From Mesorhizobium sp. ZC-5 (lineage in GTDB: Bacteria; Pseudomonadota; Alphaproteobacteria; Rhizobiales; Rhizobiaceae), in the NCBI RefSeq assembly GCF_025753855.1, contig NZ_JAOWPT010000005.1:62001-126000 (forward strand): a stretch of 64,000 bases of DNA, written 5' to 3'. The notes under the pieces are model-generated. The model searched no databases, was not told the DNA's origin, and saw nothing but the letters and a program-made list of their open reading frames with translations. Shown here piece by piece: positions 16,901 to 24,797 of the stretch (its first letter is position 1; each line of letters starts with the position of its first letter). Both the position numbers and the translations under genes were made by a program.

Positions 16901-17021
16901 GCCTGTAATCCTGCGCCTTGCCCGACAGCTGTACCCCAACGGCACAGTCGCCGGCGGCATGGCTCTTGCATCTTGTCTGCCGGACCGACTGTGCGTTTCT
17001 TATGGTAAATGGACGGTAAAC

Positions 17022-17348
17022 ATGAATGGGCTGCAGCTTGCGCTGTTCGCATTTCTGGCCGGATTGACGTTTGCCGGGCTGGCCGGTTCGGCGCTGGAGC
17101 TGCTTTTCCAGCGGCCGGTTTCGCTGGGCATGCCTTTTGTATCTCCAGATCGTGTCCTGAGATCGCTGGGCTTCACCTTGCTGGCGGGTCCGCTGATGCT
17201 GGCTAACGAGGCGCTCGCCGCATGGCGCATCGGGAGAATAGGCCTGAGTCTGCTCGCCGTCTGCACCGGCGGCGCCTGCCTGTGGGCTTGTGCGGCCGGA
17301 ATCCTGATCCTCGAACTTGCCTTTTGCCTCGCCGGGCTTTTAGGCTGA
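17022..17348 (+). CDS. small membrane protein, hypothetical
   Basis: A 108-residue protein with three hydrophobic segments (about residues 5-28, 48-66 and 78-105) and few charged residues, so it is an inner-membrane protein. The start is the ATG at the onset of the hydrophobic pattern; longer in-frame starts would overlap the divergent gene and add polar sequence. I do not recognise a characterised family; similar short proteins recur in rhizobia. It lies 37 bases before the gamma carbonic anhydrase gene and may be co-transcribed with it. Confidence 0.5.
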   Translation: MNGLQLALFAFLAGLTFAGLAGSALELLFQRPVSLGMPFVSPDRVLRSLGFTLLAGPLMLANEALAAWRIGRIGLSLLAVCTGGACLWACAAGILILELAFCLAGLLG

Positions 17349-17385
17349 GCACGCGGCGGGGCCGCTCGAATTTCAGGGAGCAGCA

Positions 17386-17913
17386 ATGCCGATCTACGCA
17401 CTCGACGGAATCAGTCCGCAATTCGACGACCAGGCAAGCAACTGGATCGCGCCGGACGCGACACTGATCGGACGCGTGCGGCTCGGCCGCAATGCCAACA
17501 TCTGGTTCGGCGTGGTGATCCGCGGCGACAACGACGAGATCAGCATCGGCGAGGACAGCAATGTGCAGGAACTCACGGTGATCCATACCGATACGGGTTT
17601 TCCGCTGGTGATCGGCACCGGCTGCACGATCGGCCACAAGGCGATGCTGCACGGCTGCACGATCGGCGACAACAGCCTGATCGGCATGGGCGCGATCGTG
17701 CTCAACGGCGCCAGGATCGGCAGGAACTCGCTGGTCGGGGCAGGGGCGCTGGTCACCGAAGGCAAGGAATTCCCGGACGGCTCGCTGATCGTCGGCTCGC
17801 CGGCCAAGGCGGTGCGGCAGCTCGATGACGCCGCGATCGCCAGGCTGCGCGGGGCGGCCGCCCACTATGTCGCCAACGCACGGCGCTTCATTGCCGGCCT
17901 CAAGCCGGCCTGA
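17386..17913 (+). CDS. gamma-carbonic-anhydrase family protein
   Basis: A 175-residue left-handed beta-helix protein of the gamma carbonic anhydrase/YrdA type. Hexapeptide repeats run from [28 protein letters not shown] through [20 protein letters not shown]. Three metal-binding His candidates are visible (VIHTD, GHKAMLH). Many homologues bind zinc but show little CO2 hydration, so carbonic anhydrase activity is only likely. A strong GGGAGCAGC ribosome-binding region precedes the ATG. The C-terminus ends in a helix ([10 protein letters not shown]) as is normal for the family. Confidence 0.88.
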   Translation: MPIYALDGISPQFDDQASNWIAPDATLIGRVRLGRNANIWFGVVIRGDNDEISIGEDSNVQELTVIHTDTGFPLVIGTGCTIGHKAMLHGCTIGDNSLIGMGAIVLNGARIGRNSLVGAGALVTEGKEFPDGSLIVGSPAKAVRQLDDAAIARLRGAAAHYVANARRFIAGLKPA

Positions 17914-18002
17914 GCGAAAGCTTCGGTGGACGGCTGCTCTCTCCGGCTCGACACATTGCCGCAGGTCTGATTACGTCGGGCGGAAGGAGCAAACACAGAC
18001 GC

Positions 18003-18149
18003 ATGAACCAGAACGTTCTCTATCTCATCATCGGAGCGCTTGCCGTGATCGTCATCGCGCTGGGTGTCTACGTATACCAGAAAGAATCCGAGCCTTCCGG
18101 GGTCGAGATGCGCATCGACGATTCCGGTATTTCAATCGAGGAGAAATGA
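18003..18149 (+). CDS. 48-residue single-span membrane peptide
   Basis: A short gene: ATG at 18003, TGA at 18147-18149. The protein has one strong transmembrane helix (residues 4-24, NVLYLIIGALAVIVIALGVYVY) followed by a short acidic tail (QKESEPSGVEMRIDDSGISIEEK). AAGGAG lies about 13 bases upstream, a rather long spacing. The next start codon follows its stop by one base, which argues for translational coupling with the GlsB-type stress protein. Single-span proteins with this tail recur in rhizobia; function unknown. Confidence 0.6.
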   Translation: MNQNVLYLIIGALAVIVIALGVYVYQKESEPSGVEMRIDDSGISIEEK

Positions 18150-18150
18150 A

Positions 18151-18405
18151 ATGGGTGTCGAAAGTCTTCTTGTATTCCTGATCATCGGCGCGATCGCCGG
18201 CTGGCTGGCCGGCCTGATCGTCAAGGGCTTCGGGTTCGGCCTGCTCGGCAACATCGTGGTCGGCATCGTCGGTGCGTTCATCGCCGGCCTGATCTTCCCG
18301 CGTATCGGCCTCGCGTTCGGCGGCGGCATCCTGGCTGCCATCGTGCATGCCACGCTTGGCGCGATCATCCTTTTGGTGCTCATCAGACTGGTAAAGCGGG
18401 CCTGA
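18151..18405 (+). CDS. GlsB/YeaQ/YmgE family stress-response membrane protein
   Basis: An 84-residue protein with three hydrophobic, Gly-rich segments (ESLLVFLIIGAIAGWLAGLIVKG, GLLGNIVVGIVGAFIAGLIF, GGILAAIVHATLGAIILLVLIRL). This is the pattern of the transglycosylase-associated/GlsB family, small inner-membrane proteins induced by stress. It starts one base after the stop of the preceding 48-residue gene (GAGGAGA upstream gives the ribosome-binding site inside that gene), and a strong terminator follows 25 bases after its stop, so the two form a short operon. Confidence 0.88.
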   Translation: MGVESLLVFLIIGAIAGWLAGLIVKGFGFGLLGNIVVGIVGAFIAGLIFPRIGLAFGGGILAAIVHATLGAIILLVLIRLVKRA

Positions 18406-18429
18406 TCTGCAAGCTTCCGGTTGAATTGA

Positions 18430-18462
18430 AACAGGCCTGGCCTTGCCAGGCCTGTTGTTTTC
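18430..18462 (+). terminator. Rho-independent terminator of the GlsB operon
   Basis: An 11-bp perfect stem AACAGGCCTGG / CCAGGCCTGTT with a 5-base loop, followed by GTTTTCTC. It ends the plus-strand operon at 18405. Confidence 0.85.
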
Positions 18463-18469
18463 TCACTCC

Positions 18470-18506
18470 AAAAAGGTGGAGCCGGCCCGGGGACTGGGCC
18501 GGCTCC
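18470..18506 (-). terminator. Rho-independent terminator of the transglutaminase-like gene
   Basis: An 11-bp stem GGAGCCGGCCC / GGGCCGGCTCC (18478-18506) followed, reading on the minus strand, by ACC and five T. It serves the gene ending at 18566 and stands back to back with the plus-strand terminator at 18430-18462. Confidence 0.8.
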
Positions 18507-18565
18507 TAACCCGGTCGTTGGGGACGGGGAGGGTGGGGACTCGACCGGGTATTCCTGTCGCTCGG

Positions 18566-19171
18566 TTACCTGACCGAACCGACCGCAACCGCGCGGCCGT
18601 CATTGATCGACACCCAGGCGCCGGAGTTCTTCTCCGATTGGCGCTTGAGATAGGTGTAGTCGGTGTCCTGCCAGGCGAGAACGCGGGGCTCCAGATTGTC
18701 GAGGATGTAGTCGCCGTTGCTGGTGCGCACGGTGAGCACCGCGTGGCCGTCGCCATTCGGCTGGCGGACCACGGTGATAAGCAGGCTGCCGGCCGGGACG
18801 CCGAGCGTCATCAACTCGCGGCGCTTTTCCAGCACATAGTCCTCGCAGTCGCCGACGCCGTCCGGGAATGACCAGATCTCTTCCTGGCCCCACATTTCCG
18901 CATCGGTACGCGGCACCACGGTGGTGTTCACAGAATTGTTGATGTTGATCATTGCCGCCCAGAGCTTGCGGGTGAGTTGCACCGGACGGGAGCTCGATGT
19001 CTTCTGGGCGCATTCTCGCGGCTCCGTCTGACAGAACTGATAGTGGCCGATCGGCTGCGTGGTGCGGCCGCCAGTGACCATGGCGGCGGGACCCGCCTGT
19101 GCCGCCCCCACCCAGGAGGCCAGCGAGAAGCTCAAGGCTGCAAGCAGCAGTCCGAATTTTGTTTTTGTCAT
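18566..19171 (-). CDS. transglutaminase-like cysteine peptidase (BTLCP), exported
   Basis: A 201-residue protein with a signal peptide (residues 1-26, KFGLLLAALSFSLASWVGAAQAG). The bacterial transglutaminase-like cysteine proteinase domain shows its Cys-His-Asp triad: GDCEDYVLEKR (Cys), GHAVLTVRT (His) and YILDNLEP (Asp). Good ribosome-binding site GGGGAG. LapG, which cleaves surface adhesins under c-di-GMP control, belongs to this family, but no LapD-type partner or large adhesin is here, so that role is not claimed. A tandem PilZ gene lies upstream on the same strand, separated by a 361-base AT-rich region. Confidence 0.88.
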   Translation of the reverse strand: MTKTKFGLLLAALSFSLASWVGAAQAGPAAMVTGGRTTQPIGHYQFCQTEPRECAQKTSSSRPVQLTRKLWAAMININNSVNTTVVPRTDAEMWGQEEIWSFPDGVGDCEDYVLEKRRELMTLGVPAGSLLITVVRQPNGDGHAVLTVRTSNGDYILDNLEPRVLAWQDTDYTYLKRQSEKNSGAWVSINDGRAVAVGSVR

Positions 19172-19199
19172 TGTATCGTCTCCCCAGTCGAGGGCACAA

Positions 19200-19320
19200 T
19201 GACAGAGGCGAATTTATTTGACGCAAAATCCGGAAGTATATATTGAATAGAGATAGAGGAGAATAAGAATAAAACTTAGATCAAATAAGTATAAAATTTT
19301 CATAAAATTGGTGCCGGCTG
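19200..19320. promoter_or_regulatory. AT-rich upstream region of the BTLCP gene
   Basis: The 19172-19532 gap carries no credible gene. Its first part, about 19206-19313, is strikingly AT-rich (runs such as AATTTATTTG, TATATATTGAATAG, AAAATTTTCATAAAATTG) against a genome of well over 60 percent GC. A TTAACCATGG follows at 19321. The second part (19330-19530) is G-rich and featureless to my eye. A promoter with curved DNA or a binding site for an AT-preferring silencer (MucR-like) is plausible. Confidence 0.45.
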
Positions 19321-19532
19321 TTAACCATGGTGCCATGCGGCGGTGGGGCGCAAGGTGCGCGGGGGAAGAGCCAGACTGGCAGGGCAGGGAAGGCGGGGTG
19401 CGCAGCGGCCAAGGGGGCTAACGCTACCGCGGGGCGCCGGCCCGCAATGCCTGGCGCGGGATCATTATCGCGGCAAGCTGCGCCGCGTTGTAAATCGGTA
19501 TGAAGGAAGCTGGAGCCGCCGGCTCCGCCGGA

Positions 19533-20153
19533 TCAGGACGGGCGGCTGCTGCTGAATTCCGTCTCGAGCGTCTCGGGCCGCTGGATGACTGCGAATTCGA
19601 GAGCGACGCCGTCCTCGAAATGACGGACAACCTGGCCACGCATGGTGCCGAGCGTGACCTGGACGCCAAGCGCCGGCTTGACGTCGATCTCGACGGCAGC
19701 ACCGGACAGCGACAGGTCGATGATGCGGCACGGATACTGGCGTCCGTCCGTCAGCACCAGAACGCTTGACGGATTGCGCGGCGCAACACGTTCGTGGCGG
19801 CGATCTTCCGGCAGGTCGAGTTCGTGCTTGTTGGCAAGCCAGGTGAGTTGCGCGGCGAGCTTGTCCTTCTTGCGGTCCGAGGCGATGACGGTCATGGCGA
19901 AACCGTCCTGCATCGTGCGGGTGACCACACCTTCGACGCGGCCTATATGGTCGATATAGGCAATGACCTTTTCGCCGGGGTCGCCAACACGATCGGCACG
20001 CAGCGCAACGTTGCCGGGCGACATGTCGACGACCTGGCAGGCATGTTCCGACCGGTCTTCCAGCATGAATCGCCCGTACATCTTGACGCGGACGCGCTGG
20101 AAGTTCCTTCTTTCCACTCTGGACGACTTCAGATCGACCGCAGCAGACTGCAT
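19533..20153 (-). CDS. tandem PilZ-domain protein
   Basis: A 206-residue protein with two PilZ domains. Domain 1 (about residues 14-100) starts ERRNFQRVRVKMYGRF and has VVDMSPGNVAL; domain 2 (about residues 117-195) starts DRRHERVAPR and has IIDLSLSGAAVEI. These are the RxxxR and (D/N)xSxxG c-di-GMP-binding motifs; the first copy (DMSPGN) departs from the Gly at the last position, so it may bind weakly. No membrane segment. A GTG one codon upstream is an alternative start; AGGGGA serves both. Likely a c-di-GMP receptor, with unknown target. Confidence 0.85.
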   Translation of the reverse strand: MQSAAVDLKSSRVERRNFQRVRVKMYGRFMLEDRSEHACQVVDMSPGNVALRADRVGDPGEKVIAYIDHIGRVEGVVTRTMQDGFAMTVIASDRKKDKLAAQLTWLANKHELDLPEDRRHERVAPRNPSSVLVLTDGRQYPCRIIDLSLSGAAVEIDVKPALGVQVTLGTMRGQVVRHFEDGVALEFAVIQRPETLETEFSSSRPS

Positions 20154-20173
20154 CACGGCATTCCCCTCATGTC

Positions 20174-20230
20174 CTTCGCGATGCGAAGAAACGCATGCCG
20201 GAAAATACCGGAATTCCGGTTAACAACCGG
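20174..20230. promoter_or_regulatory. cluster of palindromes upstream of the PilZ gene
   Basis: Three dyads stand in the 60 bases upstream of the PilZ gene: CTTCGC-GAT-GCGAAG (20174-20188), the self-complementary CCGGAATTCCGG (20208-20219) and CCGGTT-AAC-AACCGG (20216-20230). They could be operator sites or leader hairpins of the PilZ message. Confidence 0.35.
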
Positions 20231-20265
20231 TAAGTCCGAAGCAGCAAAATCGCCGGATTTTTAAG

Positions 20266-20943
20266 CTATTCCTCGCGTCCGCCGTCGAAGATGACAAGAT
20301 GGCGGATGCGGCGGCCGCGCGCCGGCTCTGTTTCGCCGCCGGCAAGGATTTCGTCGCTCGGTGCAAGCGAGGGAACCGGCAGCGCCGGCCGGCTCTTCAG
20401 GAACATCGGTTCGCGATCGGGGTCGACGACGCGCACCGAATCGATGCGCGCCTCGACGATCGGGTCGGCGCCGAGCCAATAGGGCCTGGCGATGGCCGAA
20501 ATGACGCCCATGCAGCGCGGGTTCTCCAGGCCGCCATCGAGCGGCAGGATCAATAGTTCGAAGGGATTTTCGCGGCCATTGCGGCTGATGCCGTCGAAGG
20601 TGACCACCACGACGGATTTGGACGTGAAGGCACCCTGCACGAGGCGGCCGATCAGCCGCTGATCCTTTTCCTTCCACAGCGACGAGAAGGAGAACCCCTT
20701 GAGTTCGCGGCCATAGGCCGCGCACAGCCGCGTTCCGGCGAGCCTGAACACGGCTTCGCCACGCGTATCCTTCTCGAGGATGAAGGTATCGGCGAGGAGG
20801 GTCTTTATGTCGGCGGGTTCGATTTCGGTCCGTTTGGGGGCCGTCCGTCCGTCGCGCAACCTGTTCCAATAATGGAACAAAGCGATCGATCCGTCCTGTT
20901 TCATGCTAATCCGCTCCGCGCGTTCTGCCATCAAGTGTTCCAT
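20266..20943 (-). CDS. PAS_5-type PAS-domain protein
   Basis: A ~225-residue cytosolic protein. MKQDGSIALFHYWNRLRDGRTAPKRTEIEPADIKTLLAD is the characteristic opening of the PAS_5 family found in alphaproteobacteria; it continues with FRLAGTRLCAAYGRELKGFSFSSLW and an LILPLDGG segment, all within one PAS-like fold. No output domain is visible, so it may sense or bind a partner. Start uncertain: ATGs at 20943 and 20931 are both possible and neither has a strong ribosome-binding site. The last ~60 residues are Pro/Arg-rich and probably disordered. Confidence 0.7.
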   Translation of the reverse strand: MEHLMAERAERISMKQDGSIALFHYWNRLRDGRTAPKRTEIEPADIKTLLADTFILEKDTRGEAVFRLAGTRLCAAYGRELKGFSFSSLWKEKDQRLIGRLVQGAFTSKSVVVVTFDGISRNGRENPFELLILPLDGGLENPRCMGVISAIARPYWLGADPIVEARIDSVRVVDPDREPMFLKSRPALPVPSLAPSDEILAGGETEPARGRRIRHLVIFDGGREE

Positions 20944-21042
20944 CGGTGAACAGAAGGGCGCCCTCCTGTGACCTACATGCAGTTCGGAGCAGGTTGCATG
21001 CCAGCGGCGTCGCCCGTTGTTCACGGGTCGGGGGCGTTAAGG

Positions 21043-21057
21043 TTAACAGATGGTTTA
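21043..21057. promoter_or_regulatory. CtrA-like box (TTAA-N7-TTTA)
   Basis: TTAACAGATGGTTTA lies in the divergent region between the PAS_5 gene and the rhomboid gene. It matches seven of eight fixed positions of the alphaproteobacterial CtrA consensus TTAA-N7-TTAA and is preceded by another TTAA (21037-21040). Confidence 0.3.
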
Positions 21058-21061
21058 CGTT

Positions 21062-21206
21062 GCAGAACGAAGAGGCCTGTGGCACCTCTAATTCACTCCA
21101 TGAAGGAGCCGCTCCTGACCAGCGGCAGCGCTTCAGTCAAAGTTTCAGGGGGAGCACGGGGACTCGACAGGCCGTTCAGGGGAAACTCTGGACGGCCTTC
21201 TTTTTT
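21062..21206 (+). ncRNA. candidate leader RNA or small RNA ending in a terminator
   Basis: A strong Rho-independent terminator stands at 21169-21206: an 11-bp stem (AGGCCGTTCAG / CTGGACGGCCT) with an 8-base loop, then TCTTTTTT. It lies 35 bases before the rhomboid start codon and downstream of no plus-strand gene. Upstream are further small hairpins (AGAGG...CCTCT near 21070-21088, AGGAG-CCG-CTCCT at 21104-21116). The stretch could be an independent sRNA or an attenuating leader of the rhomboid gene. The 5' end is not defined. Confidence 0.4.
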
Positions 21207-21240
21207 GCTGATTCGGCACGGCTCGCCTAAATAGGCGAAG

Positions 21241-22023
21241 ATGAGCAAGCCGGGAGATTCGCCGTCGATGAGCCAACCAGAAGGCAATGACGGCGCCGCC
21301 GCCCCGGAACCCGTCGAACTGCGCCGCCGCGAGCCGATGTTCAATCTGCCAACGGTGGTGGTGGCGCTGATCGCGCTCTGTACGCTGGTCCATCTCGTGC
21401 GCCTCTATATCCTGAGCGGCCAGCAGGATCTCGAATTCCTGGCGCGCGCGGCATTCGTTCCGATCTTCTATTCCGGACGGTTCGTCCTTGACGTCTTCAC
21501 CTTCACCAGCCCGATCACCTACGCCTTCCTGCATGGCTCGTTCCTGCATCTGGCCGTCAACATGATCTGGCTGGCGGCATTCGGCTCGCCGCTCGCCAAT
21601 CGCCTCGGCGTTTCGCGCTTCCTGTTGTTCTGGGCCTTCACCGCGCTCTGCGCGGCGGCGCTGCACTATGTTCTCCACATGACGGACGAGGCGCCGCTGA
21701 TCGGCGCTTCGGGAGCGATCTCCGGCATGATGGGAGCGGCGGCGCGCTTCGGCTTCCAGATCGACCGAAGCTCGGGCAAGCCGGCCTTCGCCGGCAGGCT
21801 GATGCCGATCGCGGCGATGTTCCGCTCGCGCTCCGTCGTCACCTTCCTTGCTGTGTGGATGGCGGTCAATTTGGTCACCGGGCTGGTCGGGTTTGCCCCG
21901 GGCGTCGACGACACGATCGCCTGGGAAGCGCACATAGGCGGTTTTCTGGCCGGCTTCCTGTGCATCGACTGGTTCGACAAGCAGCAGCGCGCCGGCGATC
22001 CCGGAGGTTGGGACGAACACTGA
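21241..22023 (+). CDS. rhomboid-family intramembrane serine protease
   Basis: A 260-residue membrane protein with about six to seven transmembrane segments. The catalytic dyad is visible: Ser in IGASGAISGMMG (about residues 157-168) and His in WEAHIGGFLAGFL (about residues 229-241). HGSFLHLAVNMIWLAAFGSPLANR carries the conserved H-x-x-x-N region preceding the catalytic Ser. It cleaves transmembrane substrates within the bilayer; the substrates are unknown. Start could also be the second ATG (10 codons later). A terminator-like hairpin lies just upstream, so expression may be attenuated. Confidence 0.9.
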   Translation: MSKPGDSPSMSQPEGNDGAAAPEPVELRRREPMFNLPTVVVALIALCTLVHLVRLYILSGQQDLEFLARAAFVPIFYSGRFVLDVFTFTSPITYAFLHGSFLHLAVNMIWLAAFGSPLANRLGVSRFLLFWAFTALCAAALHYVLHMTDEAPLIGASGAISGMMGAAARFGFQIDRSSGKPAFAGRLMPIAAMFRSRSVVTFLAVWMAVNLVTGLVGFAPGVDDTIAWEAHIGGFLAGFLCIDWFDKQQRAGDPGGWDEH

Positions 22024-22172
22024 GCTTTCACCGCTCGGCATTAGCGCTTTCTCATACAGCTGGCGGATTTCTTCATACACTTGAAAAGCGCCGCTCCCGA
22101 GAGCACGATAGGTCGCGTCGGGGAGGGACGCTGGCCGGGAAGCCCGTGCCGGCCGCAGAGGAGGAGGTCACC

Positions 22173-22604
22173 ATGACGGTGAAGGCGATTCTGGAACTCA
22201 AGGGCCACGACGTTCTGACGATCGGGCCGAATGAAAAGCTATCGGACGCGATCCGTGTTCTGGCCGAACGGCGCATCGGCGCGCTGGTTGTCACCAATGG
22301 CGACAAGAAGATCGTCGGCATCCTCTCCGAGCGCGACATCGTTCGCACCATCGCCAAGGATGGCGCCGCCGCGCTCGACCATCCCGTTCGTGACGCGATG
22401 ACCGCCAAGGTCAAGATCTGTAACGAACATCACACGGTCAACGAGGTCATGGAAATCATGACCGCAGGACGCTTCCGTCACCTGCCGGTGGAACGCGGCG
22501 GCATGCTGGACGGCATCGTCTCGATCGGCGACGTGGTGAAGCGGCGCATCGAGGACGTCGAGCGAGAGGCCGAGGAGATCCGCGCCTATATCGCCACCGC
22601 GTAA
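22173..22604 (+). CDS. CBS-domain pair protein
   Basis: A 143-residue cytosolic protein made of two CBS domains: residues ~8-60 (DVLTIGPNEKLSDAIRVLAERRIGALVVTNGDKKIVGILSERDIVRTI) and ~73-125 (MTAKVKICNEHHTVNEVMEIMTAGRFRHLPVERGGMLDGIVSIGDVVK). Such stand-alone pairs bind adenine nucleotides or SAM and tune partner proteins. An excellent GGAGG ribosome-binding site sets the start; the in-frame extension to 21855 overlaps the rhomboid gene and is rejected. It lies 150 bases after the rhomboid gene on the same strand. Confidence 0.9.
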   Translation: MTVKAILELKGHDVLTIGPNEKLSDAIRVLAERRIGALVVTNGDKKIVGILSERDIVRTIAKDGAAALDHPVRDAMTAKVKICNEHHTVNEVMEIMTAGRFRHLPVERGGMLDGIVSIGDVVKRRIEDVEREAEEIRAYIATA

Positions 22605-22790
22605 GCCAGACCCTTCCGACAACTGTCTGTGGCGTCATCGGCCGCTGCACGCAGCATCGACGATGAAGGCTGCCAGCGCTGCCTTCCCGGCTTTGCGCTT
22701 GTCTCCGGCGGCGGTTTGCACTAGCGAAAGGCCAATACGGTTCGTATCAGTTCATACGGGCCGCATCGCCCACTTTCATCACAGGCCGCC

Positions 22791-24293
22791 ATGTCTCTCA
22801 TCGATACCCGCACGCCCGAAGCAAAACGCCTGATCCCCGGCGCCACCGGCGACTGGGAGGTCATCATCGGGCTCGAAGTGCATGCCCAGGTGACATCGGA
22901 GGCAAAGCTGTTTTCCGGCGCCTCGACATCGTTTGGCGCAGCACCTAACGCCAATGTCTCGCTGGTCGATGCCGCGATGCCCGGCATGCTGCCGGTGATC
23001 AACGAGGAGTGCGTGCGCCAGGCGATCCGCACCGGCGTCGGGCTCAAGGCGCAGATCAATCTGAAGTCGGTGTTCGACCGCAAGAACTATTTCTATCCCG
23101 ACCTGCCGCAGGGCTACCAGATCTCGCAGTACAAGCAGCCGATTGTCGGCGAGGGCATCGTCACGGTTTCCGTGGGGCCGGACAGCAAGGGCGAGTTCGA
23201 GGATATCGAAGTCGGCATCGAGCGGCTGCATCTCGAGCAGGACGCCGGAAAGTCGATGCACGACCAGCATCCGACGATGTCGTTCGTCGACCTCAACCGG
23301 TCGGGCGTGGCGCTGATGGAGATCGTCTCGAAACCCGACATGCGCTCGTCGGATGAGGCGAAGGCCTACCTGACCAAGCTGCGCACCATCGTGCGCTATC
23401 TCGGCACCTGCGACGGCAACATGGACGAAGGTTCGATGCGCGCCGATGTCAACGTGTCGGTGCGCCGGCCGGGCAGTGAGTTCGGCACGCGCTGCGAGAT
23501 CAAGAACGTCAACTCGATCCGTTTCGTCGGCCAGGCGATCGAATACGAGGCGCGGCGGCAGATCGCCATCCTCGAGGACGGCGGCAAGATCGACCAGGAA
23601 ACACGGTTGTTCGACGCGGCGAAGGGCGAGACGCGGTCGATGCGCTCCAAGGAAGAGGCGCACGACTACCGCTATTTCCCCGATCCGGACCTGCTGCCGC
23701 TGGAATTCGACCAAGCCTATGTCGATGCGCTGGCAAGGGAACTGCCGGAACTGCCGGATGCCAAGAAGGAGCGGCTGGTGAAGGCGCTTGGCCTGACGGC
23801 CTATGACGCCTCGATTCTGGTCTCTGAAAAGGCGATCGCCGACTATTTCGAAAAGGTGGCAAGCGGGCGTGACGGCAAGACGGCCGCCAACTGGGTCATC
23901 AACGACCTGCTCGGCGCCTTGAACAAGGCCGGAAAAGACATTGAAAACGCTCCGGTTTCACCGGAGCAGGTCGGCGCGGTCATCGATTTGATCAAGGAAG
24001 GCACGATCTCCGGCAAGATCGCCAAGGATCTGTTCGAGATCGTCTGGAACGAGGGCGGCGACCCGCGCGAACTGGTCGAGAGCCGCGGCATGAAGCAGGT
24101 CACCGACACCGGCGCCATCGAAAAGGCAGTCGACGAGGTGATCGCCGACAACCCCGACAAGGCCGAGCAGGCGCGCGCCAAGCCGAGCATGGCCGGCTGG
24201 TTCGTCGGCCAGGTAATGAAGGCGACCGGCGGCAAGGCCAACCCGCAGGCCGTCAACGCATTGGTGAAGGCCAAGCTCGGCATCGAGGAATAG
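22791..24293 (+). CDS. gatB: aspartyl/glutamyl-tRNA amidotransferase subunit B
   Basis: A 500-residue GatB, the kinase/tRNA-binding subunit of the GatCAB complex that turns Glu-tRNA(Gln) and Asp-tRNA(Asn) into the amidated forms. The catalytic cradle is clear ([63 protein letters not shown]) and the C-terminal YqeY-like helical tail ends [30 protein letters not shown]. Length is normal. gatC and gatA are not in the window, so it is unlinked from its partners. A GNAT gene starts 3 bases after its stop. Confidence 0.95.
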   Translation: MSLIDTRTPEAKRLIPGATGDWEVIIGLEVHAQVTSEAKLFSGASTSFGAAPNANVSLVDAAMPGMLPVINEECVRQAIRTGVGLKAQINLKSVFDRKNYFYPDLPQGYQISQYKQPIVGEGIVTVSVGPDSKGEFEDIEVGIERLHLEQDAGKSMHDQHPTMSFVDLNRSGVALMEIVSKPDMRSSDEAKAYLTKLRTIVRYLGTCDGNMDEGSMRADVNVSVRRPGSEFGTRCEIKNVNSIRFVGQAIEYEARRQIAILEDGGKIDQETRLFDAAKGETRSMRSKEEAHDYRYFPDPDLLPLEFDQAYVDALARELPELPDAKKERLVKALGLTAYDASILVSEKAIADYFEKVASGRDGKTAANWVINDLLGALNKAGKDIENAPVSPEQVGAVIDLIKEGTISGKIAKDLFEIVWNEGGDPRELVESRGMKQVTDTGAIEKAVDEVIADNPDKAEQARAKPSMAGWFVGQVMKATGGKANPQAVNALVKAKLGIEE

Positions 24294-24296
24294 GCG

Positions 24297-24788
24297 ATGT
24301 TCGTGCGGACGGCGGGCGAACGCGACCTGGAAGCCATCCGCGCGCTGCTTGTCGAAACATGGCACGCGACCTACGACGGCATCTACGGTGCCGAGAAAGT
24401 CACCGAAATTACCGACGACTGGCATTCGATCGCCGCGTTGCGCCGGCGGCTGACGCGGCCCAATTCGGAGTTCCTGGCTGCCGACGACGGCAAGCGGATC
24501 GCCGGCATGGCTTATGCAGAGGCCGACGAGACGGGCGGTACGGTCACCCTCAGGCAGCTTTACGTCCTGCCCGCGTTTCAGGGGCGTGGCATCGGCAGCA
24601 TGCTGCTCGACGAGGTCATCGAGAGTTTCTCGGAAGCGAAACTGCTGCGGCTGGAGGTCGAGGAAGCAAACGAAAAAGCAATTGCCTTCTACGTCGCGCA
24701 GGGCTTCGCCAGGACGGGCCGCACGGCCGATTGCGGAGGCGAGGGCTCCGACATTCCGGCCCTGGTCTACGAGATGCCGCTGGTCTGA
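24297..24788 (+). CDS. GNAT family N-acetyltransferase
   Basis: A 163-residue GNAT. The acetyl-CoA-binding motif is LRQLYVLPAFQGRGIGSMLLDEVI (about residues 82-105), followed by LLRLEVEEANEKAIAFYVAQGFARTGR. The start is 3 bases behind gatB, so it is probably translated from the same message. The substrate cannot be deduced; the gatB linkage is common in rhizobia but gives no clear clue. Confidence 0.85.
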   Translation: MFVRTAGERDLEAIRALLVETWHATYDGIYGAEKVTEITDDWHSIAALRRRLTRPNSEFLAADDGKRIAGMAYAEADETGGTVTLRQLYVLPAFQGRGIGSMLLDEVIESFSEAKLLRLEVEEANEKAIAFYVAQGFARTGRTADCGGEGSDIPALVYEMPLV

Positions 24789-24797
24789 ATTTCCGCG

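Noticed and set aside
18566-19171. Assignment as LapG
   Set aside because: Although it belongs to the same BTLCP family, no LapD-type inner-membrane receptor or large adhesin is in the window, so the adhesin-cleaving role is not supported.
22605-22790. A possible tRNA or riboswitch before gatB
   Set aside because: No cloverleaf, no CCA-adjacent acceptor stem and no known aptamer pattern; I found no tRNA or rRNA gene in the window.
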